Below, in pieces: positions 8,001 through 15,704 of a stretch of 53,473 nt of DNA; the stretch's first letter is position 1, and each line of letters begins with the position of its first letter. The position numbers were made by a program, and so were the translations under genes. The notes beneath the pieces were generated by a model, which was not told where the DNA came from, searched no databases, and worked only from the letters and a program-made list of their open reading frames with translations. This DNA is from Nonomuraea longispora. Its GTDB lineage: Bacteria > Actinomycetota > Actinomycetes > Streptosporangiales > Streptosporangiaceae. Location: NCBI RefSeq assembly GCF_004348345.1, contig NZ_SMJZ01000030.1, positions 1 to 53,473 of the forward strand, read 5' to 3'.

Positions 8001-8633
8001 CGCAGGGAGACCGGGCCGCGCATCCGCGTCCCCGGCCACACCGACGTCATCACGGGGCTGGCGATCAGCCCGGACGGCACGACGCTGGCGAGCGCCGGCT
8101 TCGACGCCCGGGTACGCCTCTTCGACGTCCCCACCCGCCGCGAGATCCCCGGTTCACCGCCCGCGGCCGCCGGCGGGCTCGTCAACGACCTCGAGTTCAG
8201 CCCCGACGGCCGGACGCTGGCCTACACGGCCGCCGACGACGCCGTCCGGCTGTGGGACGTGCCGCGACGCCGCCCGGCCGGCGTCGCCCTGATCCCCGAG
8301 GACGGCGCGACCAGCGCGCTCGCCTTCAGCCCGGACGGCCGGGTCCTCGTCACCGGATCCACGAGGGGCGGCGTGCTGCTGTGGGACCTGCGGGTCAACC
8401 GGCGGCTCGGCACCCATATGGACGGCCATGCCCGCGGCGTGAGCTCCGTCGCCTACAGTTCGGACGGGACCACCGTCGCCACCGTGGGCGGCGACGGGAC
8501 CGCGCGGCTCTGGAACGTCCGCAGGCCCGCCGACCTGGTGGCCGCGGCATGCGCCAACGCGGGTCGCGCCCTCACCCGTGAGGAATGGGAGAGCCACGTG
8601 GGAGAGGAGGAATACCGCCGGATATGCCCGTGA
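5076..8633 (+). CDS. nSTAND1 NTPase - transmembrane - WD40 repeat protein
   Basis: 1185 aa. It opens with CPYQGLVPFEGGKAGLFFGR, the signature entry of the novel STAND NTPase 1 domain, then Walker A (GASGVGKSS, about 65) and Walker B (LVVDQFEELF, about 145). A single hydrophobic helix (about 470-492, MSGLAVLSVLALLAAGVAV) is followed by a coiled linker (EADRQRKVAISRQLAAQSE), then some 13-14 WD repeats (FSPDG...LWD) over about 550-1150. The architecture suggests a membrane-anchored signalling ATPase with a beta-propeller sensor. ATG 5076 is preferred to the in-frame TTG at 5067; ATG 5085 is also possible. Unlike many relatives it has no N-terminal DNA-binding or protease domain. The last codons overlap the next gene by 10 nt, so the proteins are probably made together. 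Confidence 0.9.
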   Translation: MSAMAERDGGGHSSDECPYQGLVPFEGGKAGLFFGRARATLSLLDRLGRRSARHGSILLVSGASGVGKSSLLRAGLMPALAEGRLPLPGSRHWPRLLMTPTAKPFGALAQAWAQAFGGFADAHAARLRDDPREAVARAGRFVLVVDQFEELFTLVTDEHERQAFVRALHAMAEGRDGAAVVVGVRADYWDRCAAYPQFAEAIQDGQVIVEPMTEPDLRLAITGPAATAGLELEPGLVEIILDELRAGRVAGDRYEAGALPLLSQALRNTWERRENGTLTLRGYEDSGRVRDSVRRTADEALAGLAPEDRKAVLRFFRRMTVITAGGRVARRRATLAELRAAASAGSEEGWDRAAELLSAFADRRLLTLHEDTAEIAHDALLTAWPTLRQWLEPDLAAQAVYDQLLDAAAQWAGNHRDPAFLYRGPRLLAVQDSRPNWDRDPDSFPPPGPIVESFVAASTREARRASRRRRLVMSGLAVLSVLALLAAGVAVNAADEADRQRKVAISRQLAAQSEVTGDTALSSMLAVAAWRIAPTDEAANRVLTAATRTGRGTLTGHTRGVTALAFSPDGSIVATGSADGTARLWDTASRRQLGAPITRKKYECSDVLLAFSPDGRTLATSCLSTVRFYDVATRRERGAPLKHPGVVTALAYNPDGKTFATGDSAGVIQQWDAVTHRPRGAAMGRADDRPERSSKIFGVTFSRDGRTLAGAGQDGTARLWDTATSRRLGAPFAGHTAAVLDVAISPDGATLATVSWDRTARLWNVATGRQTRVLKDRTAGFNAIVFNPDGTRLATAGASGRTILWDTAGGERLLVLAVNVGAVERVTFSPDGKLLAAAGYDGVVRLADPQVHQQAGTSMPAFGAGALSPDGRTLATGTAGGKDSAIRLWDVATQRPAGPPLEPRDARGSVAMIAFTPGGRTLLTSGTDGLRLWDVAGRREIAHEPTLKGVAVLSPDGRFVAVQREQAIVFWDVARRRETGPRIRVPGHTDVITGLAISPDGTTLASAGFDARVRLFDVPTRREIPGSPPAAAGGLVNDLEFSPDGRTLAYTAADDAVRLWDVPRRRPAGVALIPEDGATSALAFSPDGRVLVTGSTRGGVLLWDLRVNRRLGTHMDGHARGVSSVAYSSDGTTVATVGGDGTARLWNVRRPADLVAAACANAGRALTREEWESHVGEEEYRRICP

Positions 8634-9340
8634 GCCCGGACATGGAGCAGGACACAGGCCCCACCCTCATCACGGAGAGAACGCGCATGTTTCTGCGAGG
8701 CTTACGCCGGCGGACGGGCCGGCCGGTCCCCGAACTGGTCGCGTTGTTCCGTTCGATCATCGACGGCGGGCGGGACTTCCACCCGATCGCGTCCGACTTC
8801 CTGGAGCACTTCATGGACGGCGCGGGCGGGCCGAGGACGATGTCGCCGCGATGGCTGCGCTCGTTCAAGGTGATCAAAAAGGCGGAGCGCAAGAACCAGC
8901 GCCGGTTCGAACGGCAGCTCGCCCGGCGGGCGAGGCTGCTGGGCGACGGGGAGTCGAGCTGGTTGCACGACTACTGGGACGCGCGGATCAACGCCTTCAT
9001 CGGCACGGAGCTGTTCTACGTCAGCAGGATGAGCCTGCTGCGCTCGCAGGGATCGTTCGTCCTGACCAGGGAAGGGCCGGAGGTGCGCGTGTCCGGGACG
9101 GTCCGCCACCGCTGGTTCGACCCCTATGACTGGGACCGCGGCCGATGGGTCTACATCCCCCGGCACGGGTTCGTCCCCATCGCGGTCGGCCGCGACCTGG
9201 TCGCGGCCGACCAGGCCCGCAACTTCCTGATGGAGTCGCGCCACGTCCAGACGCTGGAGGGCCGATGCGTGGACGGCCGGTGGCCTCGGCGCGGCAGGGA
9301 GAGCTTCGGATGGTCGCTGGTGCGGACGGCGGACGGATGA
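8624..9340 (+). CDS. Unrecognised 238-aa protein between two STAND ATPases
   Basis: ATG 8624 overlaps the WD40 gene stop by 10 nt, with GGAGAGGAGG at 8601-8610 upstream; ATG 8642 is an alternative. The N-terminal half is basic and helical (FKVIKKAERKNQRRFERQLARRARL); the C-terminal half is rich in aromatics, with HDYWDARINAFIGTELF and a striking HRWFDPYDWDRGRWVYIP block. No signal peptide or membrane helix is evident. I do not recognise the family. Its position, sandwiched by overlaps between an nSTAND1-WD40 protein and a NACHT membrane protein, suggests a working partner, possibly the effector or an adaptor. The Trp/Asp-rich block looks like a compact enzymatic or toxin-like domain, but this is speculation. 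Confidence 0.7.
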   Translation: MPVSPDMEQDTGPTLITERTRMFLRGLRRRTGRPVPELVALFRSIIDGGRDFHPIASDFLEHFMDGAGGPRTMSPRWLRSFKVIKKAERKNQRRFERQLARRARLLGDGESSWLHDYWDARINAFIGTELFYVSRMSLLRSQGSFVLTREGPEVRVSGTVRHRWFDPYDWDRGRWVYIPRHGFVPIAVGRDLVAADQARNFLMESRHVQTLEGRCVDGRWPRRGRESFGWSLVRTADG

Positions 9341-11835
9341 CCGCGGAACGGCTCCGGCCGCCCGACCCCGCCGAGGCCGGCAGCACGGCGGAGTTCGTGG
9401 GGACGCTGGCCCTGCTCAGGCAGTGGGCGGGCGAGCCGTCCCTGAGCAGGCTGCGTGCCCTCGGGGGCCAGACGACGACCTCCGACGGGACCACGGTCGA
9501 CGCCCTGCCGAGAAGCACGACCTCGTACGTCCTGCGGCAGGGCGACCGGCTGCCGCGCTGGGACTTCGTACGGGCCTTCGTCACCGCCTGCTTCCGCTAC
9601 TGCGACTACCCGGCCGAGCTGATCCCCGAGCAGCTCGAACGCTGGCGGGCTGCCAGGACGGCCCTGGCCGGACCGGCCGCCCGCACGCCCGAGACGCCCG
9701 GGGCTCCGGCGGGCCCGGCGCAGCCCGCCGACGTCCGCGGCGAGGACCCCGCGGTCGAGCTGCTGGCGCGGCGCGTGCTCAGGGAGGAGGACAGGGCGCG
9801 TAAGGGGCTGCTCGGCGGCTACACCATCGCCTCGCTCTCCTTCAGCGGGTACGGCGATGACGGCGAGGCGGAGCACGACCTGCTGTCGATCGGCCGGTAC
9901 TTCAGCGGCCTGCGCCCCCAGCGCCTGCTGGTCGTGGGCGAGTCGGGGGCCGGCAAGACGGTGCTCGCCATCGAGCTGGTGCTGCAACTGCTGGAGCCCG
10001 TGCTGGCCGCCGGCGGACGCCCCGACCAGGGCCAGCAGGTGCCGGTACGCCTGAACGCGGCCCGATGGACCCTGGGCAGGCCCTTCGAACCGTGGCTGGC
10101 CGAGCAGCTGGCGCAGGACTTCGGGCTCGCGGCCAAGGACGCGCAGCGGCTGGTGCGGGACCGCCGGGTGCTGCCGGTGGTGGACGGGCTGGACGAGCTG
10201 GACCCCGAGCCGTCGCCCGGCCCGCCGCGCCGGGCGATCGGACTGCTGGCCGAGCTCAACCGCTACAGCGACCTGTCCGGCCGGCGGCCGGGCACGGTCG
10301 TCGTGACCTGCCGCGCCGATCGCCACGCCCAGCTTCGCGCGGCCGGTGCCGTGCTCGACAACGCCGCCAGGATCCATCTGCACAACCTCACCGGCCGGCA
10401 GATCGGTGCGTACCTGCGCGCCCGCTGGCCGGACGGGCATCCGTGCGCCCCGCACCGCGACGCCGTCCACGCGGCGCTGTCCGGACCGGCGGCGAAGGCC
10501 GTGCACCTGGCCGTCGCCACGCCGTGGCGGCTGCTGCTGACCGTGACCGCCGTGGAGTCCGGGGCCGACCCGGCCGAACTGCTGCGCACGGATCCCGGCC
10601 TCGACCCCGCCGACGGGGCGGCGAAGATCGCCAGGCGGCTGTTGAAGGCGTATGTGCCGGCGGCGACCGTCCTCACGCCCCGTGCCGACCACGGGACCCC
10701 GTACCAGCCGGACCAGGTCCGGTCGTGGCTCGTGCACCTGGCCGCCCACCTGCGCCGGCAGGCCGCCCGTGGCGCCGGGCCGGACCGTCCGCCGCCCGGC
10801 CTGACGGCGATCGACATCGTCCCCCACCTGCTGTGGCCGATCGGCGGCCGGCGCCTGGTCCGGGTGTTGCACTGCCTGGGCTGCGCGGTCTTCGCGGTCA
10901 TCGCGATGCTGGCGTTCTGGGCCGGTTCGGGAGCCGGCCAGTCCGGCAGCCCGGCGGATCCGCTCACGTTGGCGCTCATGGCCGGCTGGGTGGCCATCGC
11001 CATCTGCCTGTCGCTGTCGCCGTGGCCGGCCGCCGCCGGTGGGAGGAGCGAGGTTCCTCGACGGCGGCGCGTGATCGGCGGCCTGCTGGGCGCCCTTGGG
11101 GGCCTGCCCGCCGGCGTGCTCGGCGGCCTGGCCGGGCTCGTGCTGACCGGAGGAAGGGTCTTCGGCCCCGTCTTCGCCGTCGCTGCGGGAGGCGCCGGGG
11201 GACTGGCGCTGGGCGTGGTCATCGGGTTGACGGCGGCCGGCCGGCGCGGAGCCGAGCGCATGACCGTGTCCGAGGCGATCAGGGCCGAACCCCTCACCCT
11301 GCTGGGGTTCGGGCTGTGCGGCGCGCTCACCGGGCTGGCGCCGCTGCAACTGGCCCACGCCGGCCCGCTGCCGCTGGCCGCGGGGGTCTCCGGGGCCTTC
11401 GTCCTCGCCTTCGCGCTCGGGATCGCCTTCAGGATCGCCACGGGGGGCTGGAGCAGGGACACGGAGCTGGCCCACCCGCGGGAGGCACTGCGCCGCAACC
11501 CGGTGATCGGGCTGGCGTTCGGCCTCACCGGCGGGGTGGCCGCCCTCCTGGTGTTCGTCATGACGCACGACATCGTCGAGTCGCTGGTGTACGCGCTCAT
11601 CGGCGGCGTGACCTTCGGCCTGGCCTTCGGCGCGGTCGCCTGGGCCCGCACCATGATCGGCCTGGTCGTCGCGGCCACGCGCGGCCTGCTGCCGCTGCGC
11701 CTGTGGGCCTTCCTCGACTGGGCCTGCGAGGCGCGGCTGCTGCGCGTCAGCGGCGCCACGTACCAGTTCAGGCACCGCGAGTTCCAGGACTTCCTGACTC
11801 CCTCCGACGACGAGAAGGGTTCTAGTCCGTTCTAG
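9337..11835 (+). CDS. NACHT-domain NTPase with polytopic C-terminal membrane region
   Basis: 832 aa. ATG 9337 overlaps the upstream stop (ATGA). Residues about 15-105 look like the degenerate helix-turn-helix domain that heads many actinobacterial NACHT proteins (LLRQWAGEPSLSRLRAL ... LPRSTTSYVLRQGDRLPRWDFVRAFVTAC). The NACHT core has Walker A GESGAGKT (about 203-210) and Walker B VVDGLDELDP (about 281-290). From about 509 to 790 there are roughly ten hydrophobic, glycine-rich segments, and the end has YQFRHREFQDFL, the conserved terminal motif of this architecture. The membrane part may anchor, sense or form a pore. The gene ends tail-to-tail with tctA, sharing 3 nt (11833-11835 against 11832-11834). 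Confidence 0.88.
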   Translation: MTAERLRPPDPAEAGSTAEFVGTLALLRQWAGEPSLSRLRALGGQTTTSDGTTVDALPRSTTSYVLRQGDRLPRWDFVRAFVTACFRYCDYPAELIPEQLERWRAARTALAGPAARTPETPGAPAGPAQPADVRGEDPAVELLARRVLREEDRARKGLLGGYTIASLSFSGYGDDGEAEHDLLSIGRYFSGLRPQRLLVVGESGAGKTVLAIELVLQLLEPVLAAGGRPDQGQQVPVRLNAARWTLGRPFEPWLAEQLAQDFGLAAKDAQRLVRDRRVLPVVDGLDELDPEPSPGPPRRAIGLLAELNRYSDLSGRRPGTVVVTCRADRHAQLRAAGAVLDNAARIHLHNLTGRQIGAYLRARWPDGHPCAPHRDAVHAALSGPAAKAVHLAVATPWRLLLTVTAVESGADPAELLRTDPGLDPADGAAKIARRLLKAYVPAATVLTPRADHGTPYQPDQVRSWLVHLAAHLRRQAARGAGPDRPPPGLTAIDIVPHLLWPIGGRRLVRVLHCLGCAVFAVIAMLAFWAGSGAGQSGSPADPLTLALMAGWVAIAICLSLSPWPAAAGGRSEVPRRRRVIGGLLGALGGLPAGVLGGLAGLVLTGGRVFGPVFAVAAGGAGGLALGVVIGLTAAGRRGAERMTVSEAIRAEPLTLLGFGLCGALTGLAPLQLAHAGPLPLAAGVSGAFVLAFALGIAFRIATGGWSRDTELAHPREALRRNPVIGLAFGLTGGVAALLVFVMTHDIVESLVYALIGGVTFGLAFGAVAWARTMIGLVVAATRGLLPLRLWAFLDWACEARLLRVSGATYQFRHREFQDFLTPSDDEKGSSPF

Positions 11836-13337
11836 TCCTCCTCGGTGAACACCATCTCGCGGCGCCTGCGGATCGCCGGCAGGACGGCGACGACGAGCGC
11901 CGCGAGGGCCACGGCCAGGAGCACGGCGGAGATCGGCCGGGTCAGGAAGACCGTCGCGTCGCCCCGGGAGATGATGAGCGCCCGCCGCAGGTTCTCCTCC
12001 AGCAGCGGCCCGAGGACGAACCCGAGCAGCAGCGGCGCCGGCTCGCAGCCGCACTTGATCAGTACGTACCCCAGGAGCCCGAAGAGCACGATCGCGTACA
12101 CGTCGAAGGCGTTGAACCCCAGCGAGTACGTGCCGATCGAGGCGAACAGTATGATCATCGGGAACAGCACCTGGTACGGGATGCGCAGCATGCGCACCCA
12201 CATGCCGATCAGCGGCAGGTTCAGCAGCACGAGCAGCACGTTGCCGATCCACATCGACGCGATCAGGCCCCAGAACAGCGCCGGCTCGTCGGTGATGACG
12301 TTCGGGCCGGGGGTGATGCCGTGCACGATGAACGCGCCGACCATCAACGCCATGACCGGGTGGGCGGGCAGCCCCAGGGTGAGCAGCGGGATGAAGGACG
12401 TCTGTGCGGCGGCGTTGTTCGCCGACTCGGGCCCCGCGACGCCCTCGATCGCGCCGTGCCCGAACTCCCGCTGCCGCTTCGAGATGCGCTTCTCGACCGC
12501 GTACGAGGTGAACGAGGCCAGCACGTGACCGCCGCCGGGCAGCACGCCGAGCGCGGCGCCGAGGCCGGTGCCCCGCAGGATCGGGCCGACGATCCTGCGC
12601 CGGTCCTCGCGGGTCGGCCAGAGGTTCTTCACCTTGTTGACGACCGCCGTGCGGGTCTGCTCGTTCTCCAAGTTGCGCAGGATCTCGGCGACGCCGAACA
12701 TGCCGACGGCGACCGACACGAAGTCGATGCCGCCGTACAGCTCGCGCTGGCCGAACACGAACCGCGGCGTGCCGGTGTAGATGTCCTGGCCGACCGTGCC
12801 GAGCAGGACCCCGAGGAAGATCATCGCCAGGGCCTTGAGCGCCGTGCCGCGCGCCAGCGCGATCGAGACGATCAGGCCGAGCAGCACCAGCGAGAAGTAC
12901 TCCGCCGGGCCGAACTGCAACGCCACGCGGGCCAGCGGCGGCGCCGCGACGGCGAGGGCGACCGTGGCGATGCTGCCCGCGATGAACGACCCGATCGCGG
13001 CGGAGGCCAGCGCCGGGCCGGCCCTGCCCTGCCTGGCCATCTCGTGCCCGTCCAGCGCGGTGACCGCCGCCGACGACTCGCCGGGCAGGTTGATCAGGAT
13101 GGCGGTCGTCGAGCCGCCGTACTGTGCGCCGTAATAGATGCCGGCCAGCATGATCAGCGCTGTCACCGGCTCGAAGTTGAACGTGATCGGCAGCAGCATC
13201 GCGACCGTCGCCGTCGGCCCGATGCCGGGCAGCACGCCGACCGCCGTACCGAGCAGCACTCCCACGAAGCAGTAGAGGACGTTCTGGATCAGGAGGGCCG
13301 TCGAGAAGCCCAGGGCGAGGTTGTCGAGAAGTTCCAT
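11832..13337 (-). CDS. tctA: Tripartite tricarboxylate transporter, large permease subunit (TctA family)
   Basis: 501 aa, about 10-12 hydrophobic segments. It carries the family motif GVLPGIGPTATVAMLLPITF near residue 40, GIYYGAQYGGSTTAILINLPGE around 70-90, and the second repeat's GVLPGGGHVLASFTSYAVEK near 260. TctA forms the translocation channel for citrate- or other carboxylate-type substrates delivered by the TctC binding protein. It is the last gene of a tctC-tctB-tctA operon (20-nt gap after tctB). Full length and intact. Substrate cannot be assigned from sequence. Confidence 0.95.
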   Translation of the reverse strand: MELLDNLALGFSTALLIQNVLYCFVGVLLGTAVGVLPGIGPTATVAMLLPITFNFEPVTALIMLAGIYYGAQYGGSTTAILINLPGESSAAVTALDGHEMARQGRAGPALASAAIGSFIAGSIATVALAVAAPPLARVALQFGPAEYFSLVLLGLIVSIALARGTALKALAMIFLGVLLGTVGQDIYTGTPRFVFGQRELYGGIDFVSVAVGMFGVAEILRNLENEQTRTAVVNKVKNLWPTREDRRRIVGPILRGTGLGAALGVLPGGGHVLASFTSYAVEKRISKRQREFGHGAIEGVAGPESANNAAAQTSFIPLLTLGLPAHPVMALMVGAFIVHGITPGPNVITDEPALFWGLIASMWIGNVLLVLLNLPLIGMWVRMLRIPYQVLFPMIILFASIGTYSLGFNAFDVYAIVLFGLLGYVLIKCGCEPAPLLLGFVLGPLLEENLRRALIISRGDATVFLTRPISAVLLAVALAALVVAVLPAIRRRREMVFTEED

Positions 13338-13357
13338 GCCTCAATCCGGATGTCGCG

Positions 13358-13819
13358 TCAGAACGCCAGCCACGGGCCCCAGAGCGGAAGCCGCAGTTGC
13401 AGTCCGACGACGAAGATGAGCGCGCTGGCCACGGTCAGCCCGGCGGTCACGGCCACCGCCATGAGGGGCCGTACGCGCGAGCTGGCCAGCGTGGTGAGCA
13501 GGGCGGTCACCGCCGACGCGGGCACGAACCCGAGCCCTCGTACGGTGAAGCCGAAGAACACGAGCGCCAGCGTGATGACGCCCACCGCGCGCCAGGGGAT
13601 CCGCCCGAACACGATCACCTCGCCGGCGACCAGCCCCTTGACGACGATCCCCAGGCCCAGCGCGGCCACGAGCACGCCGACCAGCAGCGGGAAGGCGCCG
13701 GGGCCCATCCGCAGCGGGGTGCCCAGCTCGTAGCCGAGCGACCCCACCACGAACGCCCCGCCGAGCAGGACGAACATTGCCCCGGCGAGGACGTCGGGGA
13801 AGGACCGGCGGCGCTCCAT
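13358..13819 (-). CDS. tctB: Tripartite tricarboxylate transporter, small permease subunit (TctB family)
   Basis: 153 aa with four predicted membrane helices: about 10-30 (LAGAMFVLLGGAFVVGSLGY), 40-65 (GAFPLLVGVLVAALGLGIVV), 75-100 and 105-150. LGTPLRMGPGAFPLLVGVL is the typical TctB loop between helices 1 and 2. It complexes with TctA in the membrane. The start ATG follows the tctC stop after a single nucleotide, so translation is probably coupled. Confidence 0.93.
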   Translation of the reverse strand: MERRRSFPDVLAGAMFVLLGGAFVVGSLGYELGTPLRMGPGAFPLLVGVLVAALGLGIVVKGLVAGEVIVFGRIPWRAVGVITLALVFFGFTVRGLGFVPASAVTALLTTLASSRVRPLMAVAVTAGLTVASALIFVVGLQLRLPLWGPWLAF

Positions 13820-13820
13820 C

Positions 13821-14846
13821 TCAGGATGCCTCGACGCCGGCGTCCGCGATGACCTTGCCCCAGGTGCCGAGCTGCTCCTCGAGCTTGGTCCTGTGCGCCT
13901 GCGGGGTCGCGCTCTCCGCGGGGACCGGCGTGGTGCCGAGCTTGGCCATCTGGTCCATGACCCTCTGGTCGGCGAGCGCCACCTTCAGCGCCTCGGACAA
14001 CTTCTGCACGACGTCCTGCGGCGTGCCCTTCGGCACGTAGAGGCCGTGCCACACGCTGACCTCCAGGCCGGGCAGCCCGGCCTCGGCCGTGGTGGGCAGG
14101 TCGGGCAGGCTCTTCACCCGCTCAGGCGTGGTGACCGCGTACGCCTTGACCTCGCCCGCGCTGATCTGGCCGCTGGTGTTGGTGGTCTGGTCGCACATGA
14201 AGTCGACCTGGCCGCCGACGAGGTCGGTCAGCGCGGGGCCGGTGCCCTCGTACGGGACCTCCTGGAGCTTGACCCCGGCGGCCGTCTGGAACAGCAGGCC
14301 GCACAGGTGGGATGCGGCGCCGATGCCGGCGTTGGCCAGGGTGACCTTGTCGGCGTTCGCCTTCACGTGGGTCACGAGGTCCTTGAGCGTGGCGGGCGCG
14401 AAGTCCTTGCGGGCGACGACCGTCATCGGCACCTCGGTGACGAGCCCGACCGTCTCGAAGCTCTCCAGCGGCTGGTAGCCCAGGTCCTTGTAGAGGGCGG
14501 GCGCCGTCGACATGCCGATGTGGTGCATGAGCAGGGTGTAGCCGTCGGGCTCGGCCCGCGCGACCTCGCCGGCGCCGACCGTGCCGCCCGCGCCCTCGAC
14601 GTTCTGGACGACGATCTTGCCGCCGAGCTTGGCGGCCATCGGCTCGGCGATCATGCGGGTGACGGTGTCGGTCGGTCCGCCCGCGCTGAACGGCACGACG
14701 AACGTGATGTTGTCGCCCGGATATGTGTCGCCGCCGGCGTCGGCGTTGCCGCCTCCTCCGTTGCCGGAACAGGCGGCGATGAGCGAAACGACGCCGATCG
14801 TGGCGATCATCCGCGCGGTGACCCGGTATCTGCTGGACGTTCTCAT
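13821..14846 (-). CDS. tctC: Tripartite tricarboxylate transporter substrate-binding lipoprotein (TctC/Bug family)
   Basis: 341 aa. The signal peptide ends in the lipobox VSLIAACSGN, followed by a Gly/Asn linker, so it is a membrane-anchored extracytoplasmic lipoprotein. Bug-family hallmarks are YPGDNITFVVPFSAGGPTD, GAGGTVGAGEVARAEPDGYTLL, and the C-terminal ALADQRVMDQMAKLG. ATG 14846 has GAGGGAG 7 nt upstream. First gene of tctCBA, divergent from a two-component system whose usual role is to induce this operon when the carboxylate is present. The direct repeats at 14925-14975 lie between the two start sites. Confidence 0.95.
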   Translation of the reverse strand: MRTSSRYRVTARMIATIGVVSLIAACSGNGGGGNADAGGDTYPGDNITFVVPFSAGGPTDTVTRMIAEPMAAKLGGKIVVQNVEGAGGTVGAGEVARAEPDGYTLLMHHIGMSTAPALYKDLGYQPLESFETVGLVTEVPMTVVARKDFAPATLKDLVTHVKANADKVTLANAGIGAASHLCGLLFQTAAGVKLQEVPYEGTGPALTDLVGGQVDFMCDQTTNTSGQISAGEVKAYAVTTPERVKSLPDLPTTAEAGLPGLEVSVWHGLYVPKGTPQDVVQKLSEALKVALADQRVMDQMAKLGTTPVPAESATPQAHRTKLEEQLGTWGKVIADAGVEAS

Positions 14847-14924
14847 GTCGCGGCTCCCTCTTGCGCATTCGCGTTCTTTCGGTGAGTGCGCGGCCTCAGT
14901 CTGGGCTGGCAGGGGCGCGGATGG

Positions 14925-14975
14925 TGTCAAAGGAATCCCAAGGAATGCGCAGGATGTCAAAGAAATCCCAAGAAC
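14925..14975. repeat. Two 21-bp direct repeats in the tctC / response-regulator intergenic region
   Basis: TGTCAAAGGAATCCCAAGGA... at 14925-14945 recurs as TGTCAAAGAAATCCCAAGAA... at 14955-14975, with only three differences over 21 positions and a register of exactly 30 bp, close to three helical turns. Same-face repeats of this kind are typical tandem sites for OmpR-type response regulators, here most likely the adjacent TctD-like protein acting on tctCBA and/or itself. Confidence 0.7.
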
Positions 14976-15014
14976 GGGCTAACGCCAGCGTTCGACCGGG
15001 CCGTACAATCCGGT

Positions 15015-15698
15015 ATGCGGATCACCATCATCGAGGATGACGACCGCGTCGCGCGGGGTCTGGTGACCGTCCTGGCTCAGGCCGGGTTCGAGGTCCACCG
15101 CATCGCCACCGCCGCCGAGGCCGTGCGCGCCGCCCCGACCGATGTGGTCCTCGTCGACCTGGGCCTGCCCGACGGCGACGGGCTCGACGTGATCCGCAAG
15201 CTGCGCGACCGCCCCGAGACCGCCGTCATCGCCGTGACGGCGCGTTCGGAGGAACACGAGCGCGTACGCGGCCTGCGCGCCGGCGCCGACGACTACATCG
15301 TCAAGCCGTTCGGCATCCCCGAACTCCTCGCCAGGATCGACGCCGTCCTGCGGCGCACCCGCGTGGCCCGCGCGCTCAGCCACCCGGACGAACCCGTCGT
15401 CCTCGGCCCGCTGCGGATAAGCGTCGGCACCCGCGAGGTCACCGTCGACGGCACACCCGTGACGCTGACCCGCAAGGAGTTCGAGCTGCTCCTGCTGCTG
15501 GCCAGACGCGCGCCCAACGTGGTCAGCCGCGACGTCATCCTCGACCAGATCTGGGGCGCGACCTGGGAGTCCTCCAGCCGCACCCTCGACACCCACATCG
15601 CGGCGTTGCGGCACAAGCTCGGCCCGGCCGAGATCATCCGTACGATCCACGGGGTCGGCTACCGGCTCCTGGCCGACCGGCCGGAGCCGACCGGCTGA
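15015..15698 (+). CDS. OmpR/PhoB-family response regulator (TctD-like)
   Basis: 227 aa. Receiver domain 1-115 with acidic pair Asp8/Asp9, phospho-acceptor Asp48 (VVLVDLGLPDGDG), Thr75 and Lys97 (DDYIVKPF). A winged-helix DNA-binding domain follows at about 130-222 (TRKEFELLLLLARR ... TLDTHIAALRHKL ... IRTIHGVGYRL). The ATG at 15015 fits the receiver start; upstream in-frame sequence has no homology. It is followed 6 nt later by the sensor kinase. Divergent orientation to tctCBA matches the classical tctD arrangement, so it probably controls that transporter. Confidence 0.93.
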   Translation: MRITIIEDDDRVARGLVTVLAQAGFEVHRIATAAEAVRAAPTDVVLVDLGLPDGDGLDVIRKLRDRPETAVIAVTARSEEHERVRGLRAGADDYIVKPFGIPELLARIDAVLRRTRVARALSHPDEPVVLGPLRISVGTREVTVDGTPVTLTRKEFELLLLLARRAPNVVSRDVILDQIWGATWESSSRTLDTHIAALRHKLGPAEIIRTIHGVGYRLLADRPEPTG

Positions 15699-15704
15699 CC
15701 CGTC

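Noticed and set aside
5454..8039. Very long minus-strand frame opposite the nSTAND1-WD40 gene
   Set aside because: Mirror frame of a high-GC coding region, with Arg/Gly/Ala-rich translation and no domain, while the plus strand shows clear NTPase and WD motifs.
9151..13344. Minus-strand 1397-codon open frame
   Set aside because: It spans the complement of the NACHT gene and a wrong frame of tctA; the composition is typical of GC-driven spurious frames.
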